NCBI GenBank assembly: GCA_020466095.1
Contig: CM035808.1
Location: 75,199,188-75,263,187, forward strand
Source: Chlorops oryzae
Taxonomy: Eukaryota > Arthropoda > Insecta > Diptera > Chloropidae
Reading direction: 5' to 3'
DNA: 64,000 nt
In this document: piece after piece, positions 8,931 through 19,940 of the stretch
Position numbering within the stretch: the first letter of the stretch is position 1
Layout of the letters: every line of letters begins with the position of its first letter
Translations under genes and position numbers: made by a program
Notes under the pieces: model-generated
Database searches by the model: none
Seen by the model: the letters and a program-made list of their open reading frames with translations, nothing else
What the model was told of the DNA's origin: nothing

Positions 8931-9519
8931 GTCGTTTTATTTATTCTGTGCTTCTGGAATGTTAAATGTGTTGCTTGATGTGTTCTTTTCCTGGGAAATT
9001 TTGAAAAACATTTTAATTTTATTTATTCTGCGCCACATTGCTTGCTGTAATCACTGATTTAATTTTCTTGTGCTTGTTAACTGCTACCGTCGATTCTTGT
9101 AAAACAAAATTATTTCAATATTTCTGCCCAGACGCCAGGATTCAAAAAAATAGTTACTTGTATTACAAAATATTGACATGTGTTTTACCATACAATCGTG
9201 CTAATGAATTGGTCGGCTGTTTTTGGTAGCAACTAGTCGCTAATTAAAATTGACACAATTCCAATTTCAGGCGAAAGTTCGTTTATAGCGATTCATGTGT
9301 GTACACTTTGAATATGTAATTATGTCTTCAATATCTCTTCTAAGCTTTTTGCCCAGATATATTGGCAAGATATCCTTGACAATATAATCTTTGCTCAAAA
9401 ATTACAATCTCGCTTGCAGCATAATAATAAATTTTTTGCCCTGTGGTAGCAACTAGTCGCTAAGTCAAAAAATTCAAAGCCTTGAAGAAACTGAGTTCTA
9501 ATCCAACTGAAAGTCAGTC

Positions 9520-9536
9520 GAATACCGGCTGCGCCA
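9520..9536 (-). other. E2 primer binding site, tRNA-Ser type
   Basis: TGGCGCAGCCGGTATTC on the minus strand matches the tRNA-Ser site for 14 bases and then diverges. It lies five bases from the LTR edge at 9542. Confidence 0.75.
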
Positions 9537-9541
9537 ATTAA

Positions 9542-10190
9542 TGTTGGAATCTAAGGAAGCAAAGCTCTCAGACGGGGTCGAGCGTATAAACGTTCCTTTA
9601 TTCCAATGCTGAGATATAGGAAACAAAGCGCTCAGACAGTGTCGAGAGGACAATAGTCCCTATATTTCCTTTTAAATAAAAAATTGTTCCTAAGGTTTAA
9701 TCGTTTTATTTAATGTATATGGCAAAAAGATCAAAAAGATCTTTTAATGATCGCGGTGCTAAATATTTCATATTATTGAAAATTATTCGAGCTTAACCGC
9801 ATTGCATCTCCCGCCTGTGGGTGGACATGGCCATGTTTCGTCACTTCGCCACTCGTGACTCATCAGCGCCTTTGGGGTGCTAAGGAGTTTCAAATTTCTT
9901 GCACCTTATAAGTGAAGAATTTCAAAACCTCCTGAGAAATATACACACTAATTGTAAAAAATTAGTGGTATTGACGAATTATTAACCTTCGGTTTACCAA
10001 CCTTCCTCTAGTTTTGACTTTAGAAAACATTTGCTTAAGTCTACTCCCGTGCTCAGGGTTTTTTCATATGTATATGGCAAAAAGATCAAAAAGATCTTTT
10101 AATGATCGCGGTGCTAAATATTTCATATTATTGAAAATTATTCGAGCTTAACCGCATTGCACCTTTTTTAATGTTTGTGAAAAGGAGGTC
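9542..10190 (-). repeat. E2 5' LTR, enlarged by a direct-repeat insertion
   Basis: The first 170 bases match the E6 LTR (44072-44250) closely, with the same GGAATCTAAGGAAGC edge. At 9714, where E6 continues, about 450 bases with 93-bp direct repeats at both ends are present, after which LTR-like sequence (AATGTTTGTGAA, 10170) resumes. The outer edge is uncertain. Confidence 0.6.
9714..10161. repeat. 448-bp unit with identical 93-bp terminal direct repeats
   Basis: Repeats at 9714-9806 and 10069-10161 read as identical, each starting TG and ending CA, with 262 bp between. This resembles a miniature LTR element inserted in the E2 LTR, but I see no clear target duplication, primer site or polypurine tract, so local duplication is the alternative. 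Confidence 0.6.
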
Positions 10191-10565
10191 TAAAAAAAAG
10201 ATTGATTTAAAACATCCCCAAACTCGCTTTTTTTAAACCATTTTTTGATGAAAAAATATGAAATTCTTGAATTTGAGAAAAACGCGTTCAAAGTTGTTTT
10301 GGTCAAGCGTTGCTTGCTGTATCCACCAACTAAAACGGCAGTAGCAAAGAAACTATTGTCAATTTCTTCACGAAGCTTTGCTAGCATATTCTTAAAAGTC
10401 TATTCTGCCATAGTATACCCAAAAAATAGATTTAAGTCCCTAATTTCATGTTCGTTAGAAATTGAAATCGTTCATCGACGTGATTTTCGAAGTGTAAATT
10501 TCTAATATTTGGATATAAATCGAAAGGATAAAAAAAACTCCTGCTGCTGAAAGAAATCGTAAGTA
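10191..10565. other. AT-rich stretch without recognisable gene
   Basis: Short frames on both strands show no motif. I see nothing further here. Confidence 0.5.
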
Positions 10566-11189
10566 CACTGGGCTAAAAATCGTAGTAAAAATTACAAAAA
10601 CGTAGTTAATTTAACTACGAACAGCTTAAATTTGGCTTTATTAAGGGACGTAGTTAAAATAACCATAAGCGTAGTAAGAAAGCTAAAATTCGAATTCCAA
10701 TTTTTTTTTTTTATTAATTAAAAGCTTAAAACAAACATTTTATGAAAAAAACCCCAAAAAAAATTTTGAAAGCCGGAATGGGACCTCTTATTAGTGGCGG
10801 GGAAGCTAGATTTTTCATTCTAACTGCCCTTTTTTCCTTTAATATTTTCCCGCTTACTTTAACATTTCCCATTTTTCACACATTTCATTTGCCTGCTGTA
10901 GGATTTGAACTCGAGCCCATCGGATTGCTAAACGAATACGCTACCCGTACGCAACGGAGAAATCTAATACGCGTGGACAAAATATGTTATTTTAAGTCAA
11001 ATGTAAACTACTTTCGTGTTTTTTGATGAACGTTTTTTAAATACGTGTGTGGTGAAATTTGCTCCGAAAGAATACGCATGGCTGTTAAGGTCATGGTGGA
11101 TTACGTTCGTAGTACAGTTTTGCTTTAAAGTTACTTCCGTCGTTGTATATTACGAATCGTTGTTATACAATCGTTGTTTTCGCTCAGTG
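10566..11189. mobile_element. Small non-autonomous DNA element with CACTGRGC ends
   Basis: The left end CACTGGGCTAAAAATCG and the right end (reverse complement CACTGAGCGAAAACAACG) form imperfect terminal inverted repeats, and TA flanks both sides (10564-10565 and 11190-11191). It has no transposase. Inside, CGTAGTTAA motifs recur in both orientations, and a sequence like a tRNA internal B box lies at 10901-10911 (minus strand). The family is not certain; a TA target suggests the Tc1/mariner group. Confidence 0.5.
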
Positions 11190-11389
11190 TATTAATACAT
11201 ATAATGAAAGATAAGTTTAGTGTTTAAACTCAAGTAATTAAATTTACTGTCATCTCAGAACATACAGACGGAAAACGTAAAATAAAGGAGACGGAGATAT
11301 ATATGAAATGGAGAGATAAGAAAAATTAGTGAAGTCTGAGGGGCGAATGAGCTAGGGGGCTCAGAGGAGAACACAAAAAGGGACACGTC

Positions 11390-11675
11390 TTCAAGGAAAT
11401 TGCAGCAGAATTAGTACACGAAAACAATATTGTGATTAAACCTTCTGATATAAGATCAAGGGTAAATGATTAAAAAAAATATCCAACTTGGTCAAACAAA
11501 AATTATCACGAAGCCTGAATAGGCAAATTGAACATATTTTTCAGGCAAGAAAATGTCAAAATCACAAAAAGCGGCGGAACTCCATCGACTTGGGGATACT
11601 TGGTGGATTTCGACACTTCAGAGGGGACGACGTCACCGAAGAAAGTGAAAGTATTGGTTATATATTATATGTGTA
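11390..11675 (+). pseudogene. Remnant of a Myb/SANT-like protein, possibly PIF/Harbinger
   Basis: Across frames the plus strand gives a stretch with FKEIAAELVHEN and RSRVND motifs, then a SGGTPSTW-like motif seen in SANT/MADF-type partners of PIF/Harbinger transposases. Stops and shifts break it. It lies about 730 bp from a Harbinger transposase fragment of opposite orientation, the usual two-gene layout of that superfamily. Assignment is tentative. Confidence 0.4.
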
Positions 11676-12405
11676 ATTAAAGCATGGTCTGGTAGGTAAA
11701 ATATTCATAACCATTATCCCAGTATTTCAAAAATAATACAAATTAATGAAATTGAATTTTTTGGAGGTCCATCTAGAACCGATTGTGCTCTATGTTAGCA
11801 TAACTGGTCCTCGGCCTCATATGATAAAACAAATTCATCGATATCGGTGCAAGTACCATTTTCATCAACAACAAGGACTGGAAGTGAGAATATCAAACGA
11901 CGAACGGAAACCGTTGATGAAAATAATGACGATACAGATTTTAAATAATTTGTGAAAGAAAGATCATAACAGATCAAAAATTGGTATCGTAAATGGAATC
12001 TTCAAATTCAATCCTGTCGTCATTATCAAATATTTTGATCACGTTAGTCAATAATATTCGCACAGCAGCAGTATCATCTAACAGCGAATAATATAAAAAA
12101 AATAATGTTGCATAAATGAAATGAAATGAAATGAAATATAAAGTATAGATCACTTAAAGCTTTTGAAATATGCTTGCAAATCTTTCAAAAATTTAGACAC
12201 TTATATAAGGCATTTAGTTCGGAACGCGATAAAACACAAACCCGTAAATATATGTGATTTAAAAATCAAATTACAGAATTGGAAACAATAAAATAAAAGC
12301 AAATCCTCTAAGAAATTTACTATTTAATACAGTAAGTAGAAACTAACCATGTGCAAAATATTTTTTAATGCTATTCGTTGTCCAACGTCGGCATCGTTTC
12401 CAGTT

Positions 12406-12775
12406 TCATGTTGGTTGCGATAAACTAACAATTTCATTGCATTGTAGGAGCCAATAATTATAAATTGATTCATTTCTGTGGTTGCATGAACTATGCAGAA
12501 GACAATTGCCTTTTATAATTTTATTAGTGTTGCATAGGTTTACTTCCAATCCTTTGCCAAAACGTCTAAAGCGTGCATTTAACTGGCCGAATGCATTCTT
12601 AACAACAAGCCGAAATTTTGATAAGCTAAAATTAAATATTCTTTCATCGTCGGGCTGATAATTGAAAAGCTCAATGGTTTCATTTGGCGACAATTTAAAG
12701 GCAGATCAACCAAAAATCAGTATCTTTCGAAAGAGCTTCACATATAAATGGTGGAGTCATGACTTCGTCCAGGAG
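12406..12775 (-). pseudogene. PIF/Harbinger transposase C-terminal fragment
   Basis: The 95-residue frame at 12406-12693 contains FNFSLSKFRLVVKNAFGQL followed by ARFRRF, the conserved C-terminal block of Harbinger (DDE_4) transposases, including the last catalytic Glu/Asn neighbourhood. A few codons upstream (to about 12775) match the preceding block in another frame. The rest of the gene, with the first catalytic Asp residues, is not recognisable. It is a dead fragment. Confidence 0.7.
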
Positions 12776-12879
12776 TACCGACCTTTATGTACGTGAACCG
12801 GTATCAATGGTCGACAGCAGTGTTAAAGTATTTTCCGATCTATTCCCAAATGAATACACCATCCAAATACTTTAGTGTG

Positions 12880-13525
12880 AATAAATACAAGGAAAAAAAT
12901 AAATTCTTGTAATCTTTCATGATGTTGAAATCTTAAGTTATTATTCACAATTTAACACCTTAACACATATAATTCCTAGCTACACTCAAACAACTTCCCT
13001 AACATCCTAGAAACACGTAGATCCTCGCTCGAATCGCCGTTGCCACTTCGTAATTACGTGCGCTTTGAGTTGGGACCTCTCTGTTCGATCCCAAAAGCTG
13101 CTTTCTGCTTCTCGATGATCACCTTTTATTGGAAGAAAGCGTTGATTTCGTAGTTTTAGATTTCCCGATGATGCTTTTCCACCTTTGCAGAATTTCAGGT
13201 GGAATTTGTAGAAGTTTTGATTGAGGTCGATTAAACTATGCTGATTGTTGGTCTTCTGTTTTTGTTGTGGCTTTCCGCGTTACTCAGCTTTTTCTCAATT
13301 ATTCCGGAATAGGTGTGTCACTTCTTGTTCGTGTTGTCTTTCCTTTTCTTCGAAATTTGCTTACCAAGTGCTATTGTTTTGTCCAAACCATTCATATCGC
13401 GTGCGAAACGCGCTCGGTTTTCATGTTCAGCAAGGTTACTGACCGTTGCTGATGTTGCTAATATTGTTGAGGTGACCAGATGATTGATCGTTCACTCCTC
13501 GTGAGTCAATTCTTGACTCCCAACA
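12880..13525 (-). repeat. E3 3' LTR with adjoining polypurine tract
   Basis: On the minus strand the LTR begins TGTTGGGAGTC at 13525, directly after a purine tract (TCAAAAGGGGGAGGAA, 13526-13541). The other edge is not clear because the 5' partner is truncated. The sequence next to the tract (GTCGCGATGCTCGCGAC-like) resembles that of E4 at 30205-30225, so the two 3' ends are related. Confidence 0.65.
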
Positions 13526-13869
13526 TTCCTCCCCCTTTTGAAGGAGTCGCGAGCATCGCGACGGGAAGCGTGCTGAAGTGAATTTTGTTGTTCGAAAAAT
13601 AAAAAATGGAGAAAAAAGCAGTTGAGTAAAAAACGGTTACTGAAAGATGACGGCGAGAGATCAATGTTGCACAGACGATTAATGACTGCTTATTTTGGTT
13701 GTTGGTAACTACTAGACCTGTGTGCCATTGTTGCTGGGTGCTTTTGCTGGCGATACGAAATAGAGCTTGAGGATTACTATTACATTTACCTTAAATTTTA
13801 CATTTCTATGTTCTATATTTTTTATATATATATAAGTATTTTTTTTTTTTTTGATTTCTTACGTTCTCT

Positions 13870-15905
13870 GATACAATTTTAATGAAATCAAAGCCTAACA
13901 TTAACATTTCTATGTTTTGTTTTTTGCTTCCATTTCTTAAAAATAAAATATATTCCTATTAACTGTGTTATAATTACACTAGTTTACAAAATTAAAAAAA
14001 ATAAATGTTCAGTTGATCCCGCTCCACTTTTTTCATAGATTTTGGGTCCCTGAATCCGAAAACCCCATCGAAAATTTTTTGAATGGTTTGGTTTTTGAGA
14101 TATGACCATTTGAAATTTCGGCTCTTTTTTTTCAAAAGTACTTTCATTTGATGGATCATATCTCGAGATCAAAACAAACTACCTAGTAAAATGATGTACT
14201 AACTTAAAGAATATAAAATTTTAAATCAAAATATGTCCCTTTTTTATGATATTATGGTACAGTGTCAATGTAACATAAGCTAAAAGTTCAAAAAATATTT
14301 TTTTCTATTCAAACTTAAGAAAAAAATGTCATGTTTAAATTAAAAAAAAAACAAATCCTAAGACTGTATTTTTTTTTTGAAAAACCACACGTATAAAATG
14401 AACCCTTGTGAAGAAAACGTGATACCAACGAATAAAATCTATGGGTTAATATTGAATTTATGACCATTTATGTGCAACTTTCAAAGTGCTTCTTTCGTTT
14501 ACACCAACGAGTATGCTTTAATATTTTTAAAATTATGAAAGGCTCTTTATTTATTTTATATTCTTTAAGTTAGTACATCATTTAACTAGGTAGTTTGTTT
14601 CTATCTCGAAATATGATCCATCAAATGAAAGTACTTTTAAAAAAAGGAGCCAAAATTTCAAATGATCATATCTCAAAAATTTTCGATGAGGTTTTCGCAT
14701 TCAGGGACCCAAAATCTATAGGAAAAGTAGAGTGGTGTTTCCTGTACAAAATGGCTGTAAACTTGTGTTATCAATACAAGTGTGCTACTAATGCCATATG
14801 ATATATTGCGATGGAAAATATGCTCTTTTATGTATGGTCTATTTTTAAAACTATTTACTATTATGTCTTCGAAAATGATTGGTGTGTTATTAAGATTAAA
14901 ATTGTTATCAGAGTAAAAATATTATTCTTCCATCATCGCTCGAGAGTTACAAAAATTTTCCTTTTGAATTGTGATACTGCAATTCGAAAAAGGTTTAAGG
15001 GCGTTATTGTTTAATGTTATATTTCTTTGGTCGCAAGTTTGATTTAGAGTCAATTTGTTAGCGTTTTTCACTATGACGGTTCCTTCATCGATATACTTGA
15101 TAAATGTTTTGTTATTGAAAATGAAATTGAAAACGTTCTGGATAGCACAATGCTGACTTCGTTTTCTTGGAACGAGAAAATACTTCCCTCTATTTCGGTC
15201 ACCAACTCATCATTTGCCATTATTTCGAAAAGCTCATTATTAGGGATTGGAGTAATTAGGTTGACTTCTGTCTGTATTAGGTTTCGAGGACCTTAACTAC
15301 AATTATTATTGAATTTGGTTCACGGAACAATATCCCGACTCTAAGGAATTTCAATTTGAAGAAATCAATTTTAATTTTTCTATCTCTTCCGGAGGTAAAA
15401 TGCTTGGGTGTATTATACCGCTATTTGCTGCTGCTATGCTATTCTGAATCCGATTTATTTTGTTTTCGATTTTATTTAATTTAAAGATGTGATCAATGAA
15501 CATTTGGTGTTTTGAGATATTTATGTTTTTGGAGTTTATTGTGTTTATGGCTATCTGTTCATTAAAGCCTTCTATTGCGTTGTGATCATTCTCCACTACT
15601 GTTTTCAGGTGGTTTTTTAATTCTTGTCTGTCCTGATCGTCCATGACACCGACTAACCATTTGGTTCCTGTGCCTTTTGCGTTTATTACCCTTCTCCTTT
15701 GTCGTTTATGCTCGTTAGGAGTTATGGACTGCAATTTTAGTCTAATTCTTTTGATTTAGTTTAATAACAATAATTTGTTGTAACCGTTTAATTTATTTAT
15801 GTATTCTTCCATCGATTTGAGCATACTTGCAATTTCTTGCGGGTGGATTATGTGCAGAGTGGTGAATGCATCCTTCACGATTTCAGTGTTAAACATGTGG
15901 ACCTC
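13870..15905 (-). pseudogene. env: E3 env-like gene (insect errantivirus type), broken
   Basis: Read on the minus strand, an N-terminal part (to about 15735), a basic RRR cleavage-type site followed by a fusion-peptide-like segment (15351-15734), a middle part (about 14815-15010) and a short membrane end (13870-13980) align with the E7 env at 47109-48621. It is interrupted by the fold-back element at 13981-14763 and by several stops and frame shifts. Env proteins of this group are membrane fusion glycoproteins related to baculovirus F protein. This copy cannot be functional. No Ulp1 gene lies between it and the polypurine tract, unlike E7. Confidence 0.75.
13981..14763. mobile_element. Fold-back element with ~200-bp inverted repeats
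   Basis: Arms at about 13985-14215 and 14560-14760 are inverted copies of each other, separated by about 345 bp of AT-rich sequence. The outer ends are AGTTTACA and TGTAAACT. Flanking copies of env sequence (13964-13980 and 14764-14780) look like a target duplication of about 15-17 bp with a few differences. It has no coding capacity; short frames in the arms are mirror images of each other. Confidence 0.75.
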
Positions 15906-16989
15906 AATAAAGCCTTCGTTAGTTTGGGAACACCATCACTCTCCCTTGAGTAGTTGTGATGAATAAATAAATGACAGGAATTATCTGAATAATATAAAGC
16001 TCGTGTTGAGTCACTATGCTGATAATTTTTGCATTTGCATATTCTCTGACTATTTAATTCTACCCCAATTATAGTGACTATTACTTTATTGTGTAATATG
16101 ACAACTATTGCATTTGCATATTATTTTTTATTTAGTTAAAGCTTTGTGTTGATTATTATTTTTCACTAGTGACTTAAGGATTTCGTGAAGGAACCTATAC
16201 TGAGTTTTACAGGTCACCACGCATGCTCTTTGTGATCGTATATCATTTACTATATTGCGTAAATTTATTTTTAAATTTGTCTTTGAATTTGAAAGTGCTA
16301 TATCTAGTGGTATGGCAGTGCCGGTTGGGTTAATGCCAGCCGAACACTCTATTAAAAATTTTGGAAATTCGTTGTTTCTTCGGCAAATTTTTGACGTTCT
16401 CTTATTTTATGCCAAAACTTTAATAGGGGTTTCGGAGTTTCATATTCATATCCTCCAAGCTTTAAATTGCCAATGTTCAATTAAACGAGACTCTTCATTT
16501 CTTTGGTTTGTTATTTTTAATTTACTTTGAATAGAGTTCGATTCTGTTAATTTATATACTGTTTGTATTTTGAAGTACCTGCAGTTAAATGATCTCCTTT
16601 TTTTTCTGCCCAGTAATGATAGAACTCTTTTTCTTCTACTCTGGATAAAATGACTTAATACAATTATGTTCCCACACTATCTACCAGAAATCACTTGTTG
16701 TGTTTACTAGTGGATTTTGCGTTGCGATATATATATTTGGACAATGAACTCCATTTACGTAATTGGGGTGAATGTAATCTGAGCTATTTTGAGTTGTGTT
16801 TTTAGTTTTATTTGGCTATGTTCAAGGCATGGCACGTCAGCATATCTATTTTTGAACTTATTTTTCATGAATGAGTTTTTTGGACTTAAAGTGGTTTTTG
16901 GGTCAGATTTTGCTGCTCGGTTTTTAACCCTTTAACACCTACGCGGCTTAATGACTTTTTTATATCACTAGTTGTTATGTTTTGGTTTA
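15906..16989 (-). other. E3 segment between integrase and env, no clear gene
   Basis: This 1.1-kb stretch lies between recognisable integrase and env. On the minus strand a run of about 80 residues with motifs such as SAGINPTGTAIPLD (near 16300-16360) is open but I do not recognise it. It may be part of the env precursor or a captured sequence. Confidence 0.35.
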
Positions 16990-17523
16990 TCTCCGACTTT
17001 CTATAAACTGCGCAGACATTTTTCTGATTGCTGTGAAAATTTTTAGTAAGTTCCTGTGAAAAGTTTTTAGCTTTCCTTTAATTTTCAGTCTTACTATTGT
17101 TGGAGTCGGCGCTGAAATCACTTTGTATGGTCCCTCCCAAACTGGAGAGAAATCATTTTTTCGATTTTAGTTTTTTAACCAGACTTTGTCTCCGAGTACA
17201 AAATCTCTTTCTTTAGAATTTTTGCCATAATACCTTTTGGATTTTTCTTTGGCCGCTTTATGATTGTCCCTAATTATTTCATAGCAGCGTTGAGTTTGGT
17301 ATTGCAAAATTTTGCTGTAATCGTCTGGATTGTATACTGGACCTGGCTTTTTCTTTAACTTGACTGGAATTTCGAATTCAAAGCCGAAAAGTGTTCTACT
17401 GGGAGTTTGTTTTGTTGTTGTATGGACCGTATTATTATGTACGTGCATCGCATCATGCAGCCATTCATCCCAATTTGTGCCATCCTCGTTGAAAAAATTT
17501 CGAAAAAATTCTGCAAGAGGCCG
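16990..17523 (-). pseudogene. E3 integrase C-terminal part
   Basis: The frame at 17167-17523 and its continuation past a CAA-to-TAA stop (17167-17169) match the E1 integrase end, with RPLAEFFRNF, the GDKVWLKN motif and WEGPYKV. The rest of the integrase continues at 20820. Between them is the Transib-like insertion, and the reading frame is continuous across the insertion if one copy of the GGCCG duplication is removed. Confidence 0.8.
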
Positions 17524-17552
17524 CACAGTGCTTCGTTCCATAGACAAAAATC
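17524..17552 (+). other. Left end: RSS-like signal with 13-base spacer
   Basis: Heptamer CACAGTG (17524-17530), 13-base spacer, then ACAAAAATC (17544-17552), which matches the V(D)J nonamer ACAAAAACC at eight of nine positions. Confidence 0.7.
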
Positions 17553-17814
17553 CAAAAAAACAATTGTTTTAATATATTGATGAAATATATATTTTCGAAA
17601 AGATAATAAAACAACTAATAGAATTATAGAAAAATATTAATGGTTTGACTCTTTATATGACCACTAGAGGGCGCTCAACTAAGACGATTTTAAGCAAAAC
17701 CGCTTCAACAAAATAATTCGCTCAAGTCGATTCAATAAAAATAATGTCAAAAAATTTTTTTTTCTTGAAATTACTTCAAATTTAATTTTTTGACTTCTTC
17801 AATTTATAAGTAAT

Positions 17815-18050
17815 AAATAAAAATATACTTTTTGGCCAAGGGGCTTAATGTCATTTTGTTTTTTTTGCTTTAAAAAACACAAATTTTTGGTTGGATATTC
17901 AAAAATTACAAAACTTTATTGGAGTAAAAAAAAAAAATACGGAAAAACGGTTTTTTTTTTATTCCTATTTTCAATACATTATATATTCTTCTAATAAGTT
18001 ATGAAAAAGTCAGACTTCTATCGAACCACCAATTGAGAAAAAAATCATTT
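17815..18050. repeat. Direct repeat flanking the LINE (partner 20047-20280)
   Basis: A segment of about 235 bp before the LINE is repeated, with many differences, directly after the LINE tail. Shared landmarks are GGGGCTTAATGTCATTTTG-like, AATACGGAAAAACGG and TCGAACCA. The divergence is higher than expected for a fresh target duplication because the LINE frame is intact, so a pre-existing tandem duplication of Transib-internal sequence seems likelier. Confidence 0.7.
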
Positions 18051-19940
18051 TTCCCAAAAGCGTTTTTCTTGATTTATGAAACACTTGTTTCAAGCTGTTT
18101 GGCAAGAAATTGCCAGAAATACATTTTTTGCTTAATAGACTTTAGGTTTGCTGTTTTAACTTTTTCATATGAGAAGTACATTAAAAATTTCCAGCAATCC
18201 AGCATTAAATCGAATCCAAAAGAGTTTTGGCGTTTTGTCAATTCTAAAAAACAGACCTCCAATATCCCAAATTTAGTGTACCTTAATGAAGTTACTGCTA
18301 CTTCTCCCTTGGAATCAGCTAACTTATTTGCGAATTATTTTAAATCAAATTTTGAATCGTATCATGATGTTTCTCAAGATATTCTTGATAATATGGCAAA
18401 TGTTAATTTTGGTATATTTAATTTATCTTTGGCTGAGGTTATATCGGCCATGATTAATTTAAAAAACTCCGTAAAAATTGATAACGATGGTCTTTCCGCG
18501 AACCTCTTTAAGATGTGTGCTTTAAGCTTATCTGTTCCTTTGACTATAATTTTCAATAAATCATTGTATACTGCCGACTTCATTTCTGATTGGAAAAAAG
18601 CTTTTATTAGCCCTATTTTTAAATCGGGAAATAAAAATAATGTAGAAAATTACAGACCGATCTCGAAGCTTTCAACTTCAAGTAAACTATTTGAGTCAAT
18701 TGTTAAAGGTAAAATTTATTTTGCCATGAAAACCATTATTTCGCCATTTCAGCATGGCTTTGTAGTGGGTAGATCTACTGTAAGTAATCTTGCTGTCTTT
18801 TCGGAATATTGCATCTCAGCTTTCAATGAAGGCCTTCGAGTGGATACCGTTTATACTGACTTTTCGAAGGCGTTTGATAAAATTTCCCATTCGATACTAA
18901 TAAATAAATTACAATGCTTAGGGTTTCATTCAAAATTTATAAATTGGATTAAATCTTATCTTACAAATAGAGTATCATTCCGCTTAGAAGATGTCCAATC
19001 ATACTCTTTTATAGCTACCTCTGGTGTGCCTCAAGGAAGTATTCTTGGACCTCTTCTTTTCATTATGTATATTAATGATATTACAAGCGTCATCCGAGGC
19101 TCTCGATGTTTGCTTTTTGCAGACGACATAAAAATATATCTTAAAATCAGATCTTTTAATGACTCCTTAATTCTTCAATCAGATTTAAATGAACTAAATA
19201 GTTGGTGCAAAAACAATAAGCTTTTTTTAAATTTCAATAAATGCGTTGCCGTAACGTATACTAAATCCCATAGACCTATTGTTTCCTCCTATCAACTCAA
19301 TGAATCTTCTCTCAAAAAAATTGATTTTGTTAAGGATTTAGGTGTTATTTTTGAATCCCAATTCACATTCAATAAACATTTGAATTACATTATTCCAAAA
19401 GCTTATGTCATGCTTGCATTTATCCGAAGAAATAGCCTAAATTTCTCAGATCCATACACTTATAAAGCTCTCTTCACTGCGTTTGTGGGTTCGACATTGG
19501 AGTATGCGTCTATTATTTGGAATCCATATTACAATTATCAGATCTTACGAGTTGAGCGTATCCAGAAAGCGTTTACCCGTTTTGCGTTACGTTCTCTGCA
19601 TTTTGAAAATCAACTGCCAGCATATAATGTGCGTTGCATGCTTATTGGGCTAAAATCGCTAGAATCTAGACGAAAAGTACTCTCAGCGCTTTTTGTTGCT
19701 GATATTATTAGTGCCAGACTTGATTGTCCTGCTCTTTTAGAGCTTATTAATTTCAACGTCCCTTTTAGAGCTCTTAGACGTGTTGATACTTTTTACTTAG
19801 ATGTCAGACGCACGAATTATTCATCGCTGGCTCCTATTTATAGAACTTTAATGCTTCTAAACTCGCTCCCAATCGGTACTAATGTTGACTTTACATTTAC
19901 CAAATATCGTCTTAAAGAATTACTCCTAAGCATTTTGTAA
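18033..19940 (+). CDS. 5'-truncated LINE reverse transcriptase (possibly CR1/Jockey group)
   Basis: This 635-residue frame has no stop. From about residue 45 it reads as the endonuclease-RT linker and RT of a non-LTR element: FWRFVNSKK, YRPISKLS, TDFSKAFDKISH, SGVPQGSILGPLLFIMYIND and the catalytic FADD in LLFADDIKIY. The first 40 or so residues come from flanking DNA. The endonuclease is missing, so the copy is 5'-truncated. The 3' end runs to about 20045 and finishes in a repeated TGAATTGAATTGAAAA tail rather than poly(A), which is seen in CR1-like and some R1-like elements; the clade is not certain. An open frame in a dead copy suggests a recent insertion. Confidence 0.8.
   Translation: MRKKSFFPKAFFLIYETLVSSCLARNCQKYIFCLIDFRFAVLTFSYEKYIKNFQQSSIKSNPKEFWRFVNSKKQTSNIPNLVYLNEVTATSPLESANLFANYFKSNFESYHDVSQDILDNMANVNFGIFNLSLAEVISAMINLKNSVKIDNDGLSANLFKMCALSLSVPLTIIFNKSLYTADFISDWKKAFISPIFKSGNKNNVENYRPISKLSTSSKLFESIVKGKIYFAMKTIISPFQHGFVVGRSTVSNLAVFSEYCISAFNEGLRVDTVYTDFSKAFDKISHSILINKLQCLGFHSKFINWIKSYLTNRVSFRLEDVQSYSFIATSGVPQGSILGPLLFIMYINDITSVIRGSRCLLFADDIKIYLKIRSFNDSLILQSDLNELNSWCKNNKLFLNFNKCVAVTYTKSHRPIVSSYQLNESSLKKIDFVKDLGVIFESQFTFNKHLNYIIPKAYVMLAFIRRNSLNFSDPYTYKALFTAFVGSTLEYASIIWNPYYNYQILRVERIQKAFTRFALRSLHFENQLPAYNVRCMLIGLKSLESRRKVLSALFVADIISARLDCPALLELINFNVPFRALRRVDTFYLDVRRTNYSSLAPIYRTLMLLNSLPIGTNVDFTFTKYRLKELLLSIL

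Larger units (their letters stand above)
7546..10190 (-). mobile_element. E2: decayed gypsy-type element, 5' half, interrupted by E1
   Basis: On the minus strand this remnant shows a 5' LTR, a tRNA-Ser primer site, a leader with the ATG/GT motif, part of gag, the frameshift hairpin, the linker and the beginning of the protease up to the LLVDTG active-site motif, where E1 is inserted. The capsid and coiled-coil part of gag is missing or unrecognisable. Its LTR is the same family as that of E6 (44072-44911), whose 3' end carries an Ulp1 gene, so E2 may have belonged to an Ulp1-bearing family. The rest of pol would lie beyond E1, outside the window. Confidence 0.75.

Noticed and set aside
10870..10970. 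A possible tRNA gene on the minus strand
   Set aside because: Only a B-box-like region is convincing; the acceptor stem does not pair, so it is not a tRNA gene.
17519..17550. First reading of the left Transib-like end as ordinary integrase coding sequence
   Set aside because: The codons look integrase-like by chance, but the 12-bp inverted ends, the GGCCG duplication and the restored frame across the insertion fit an insertion better.
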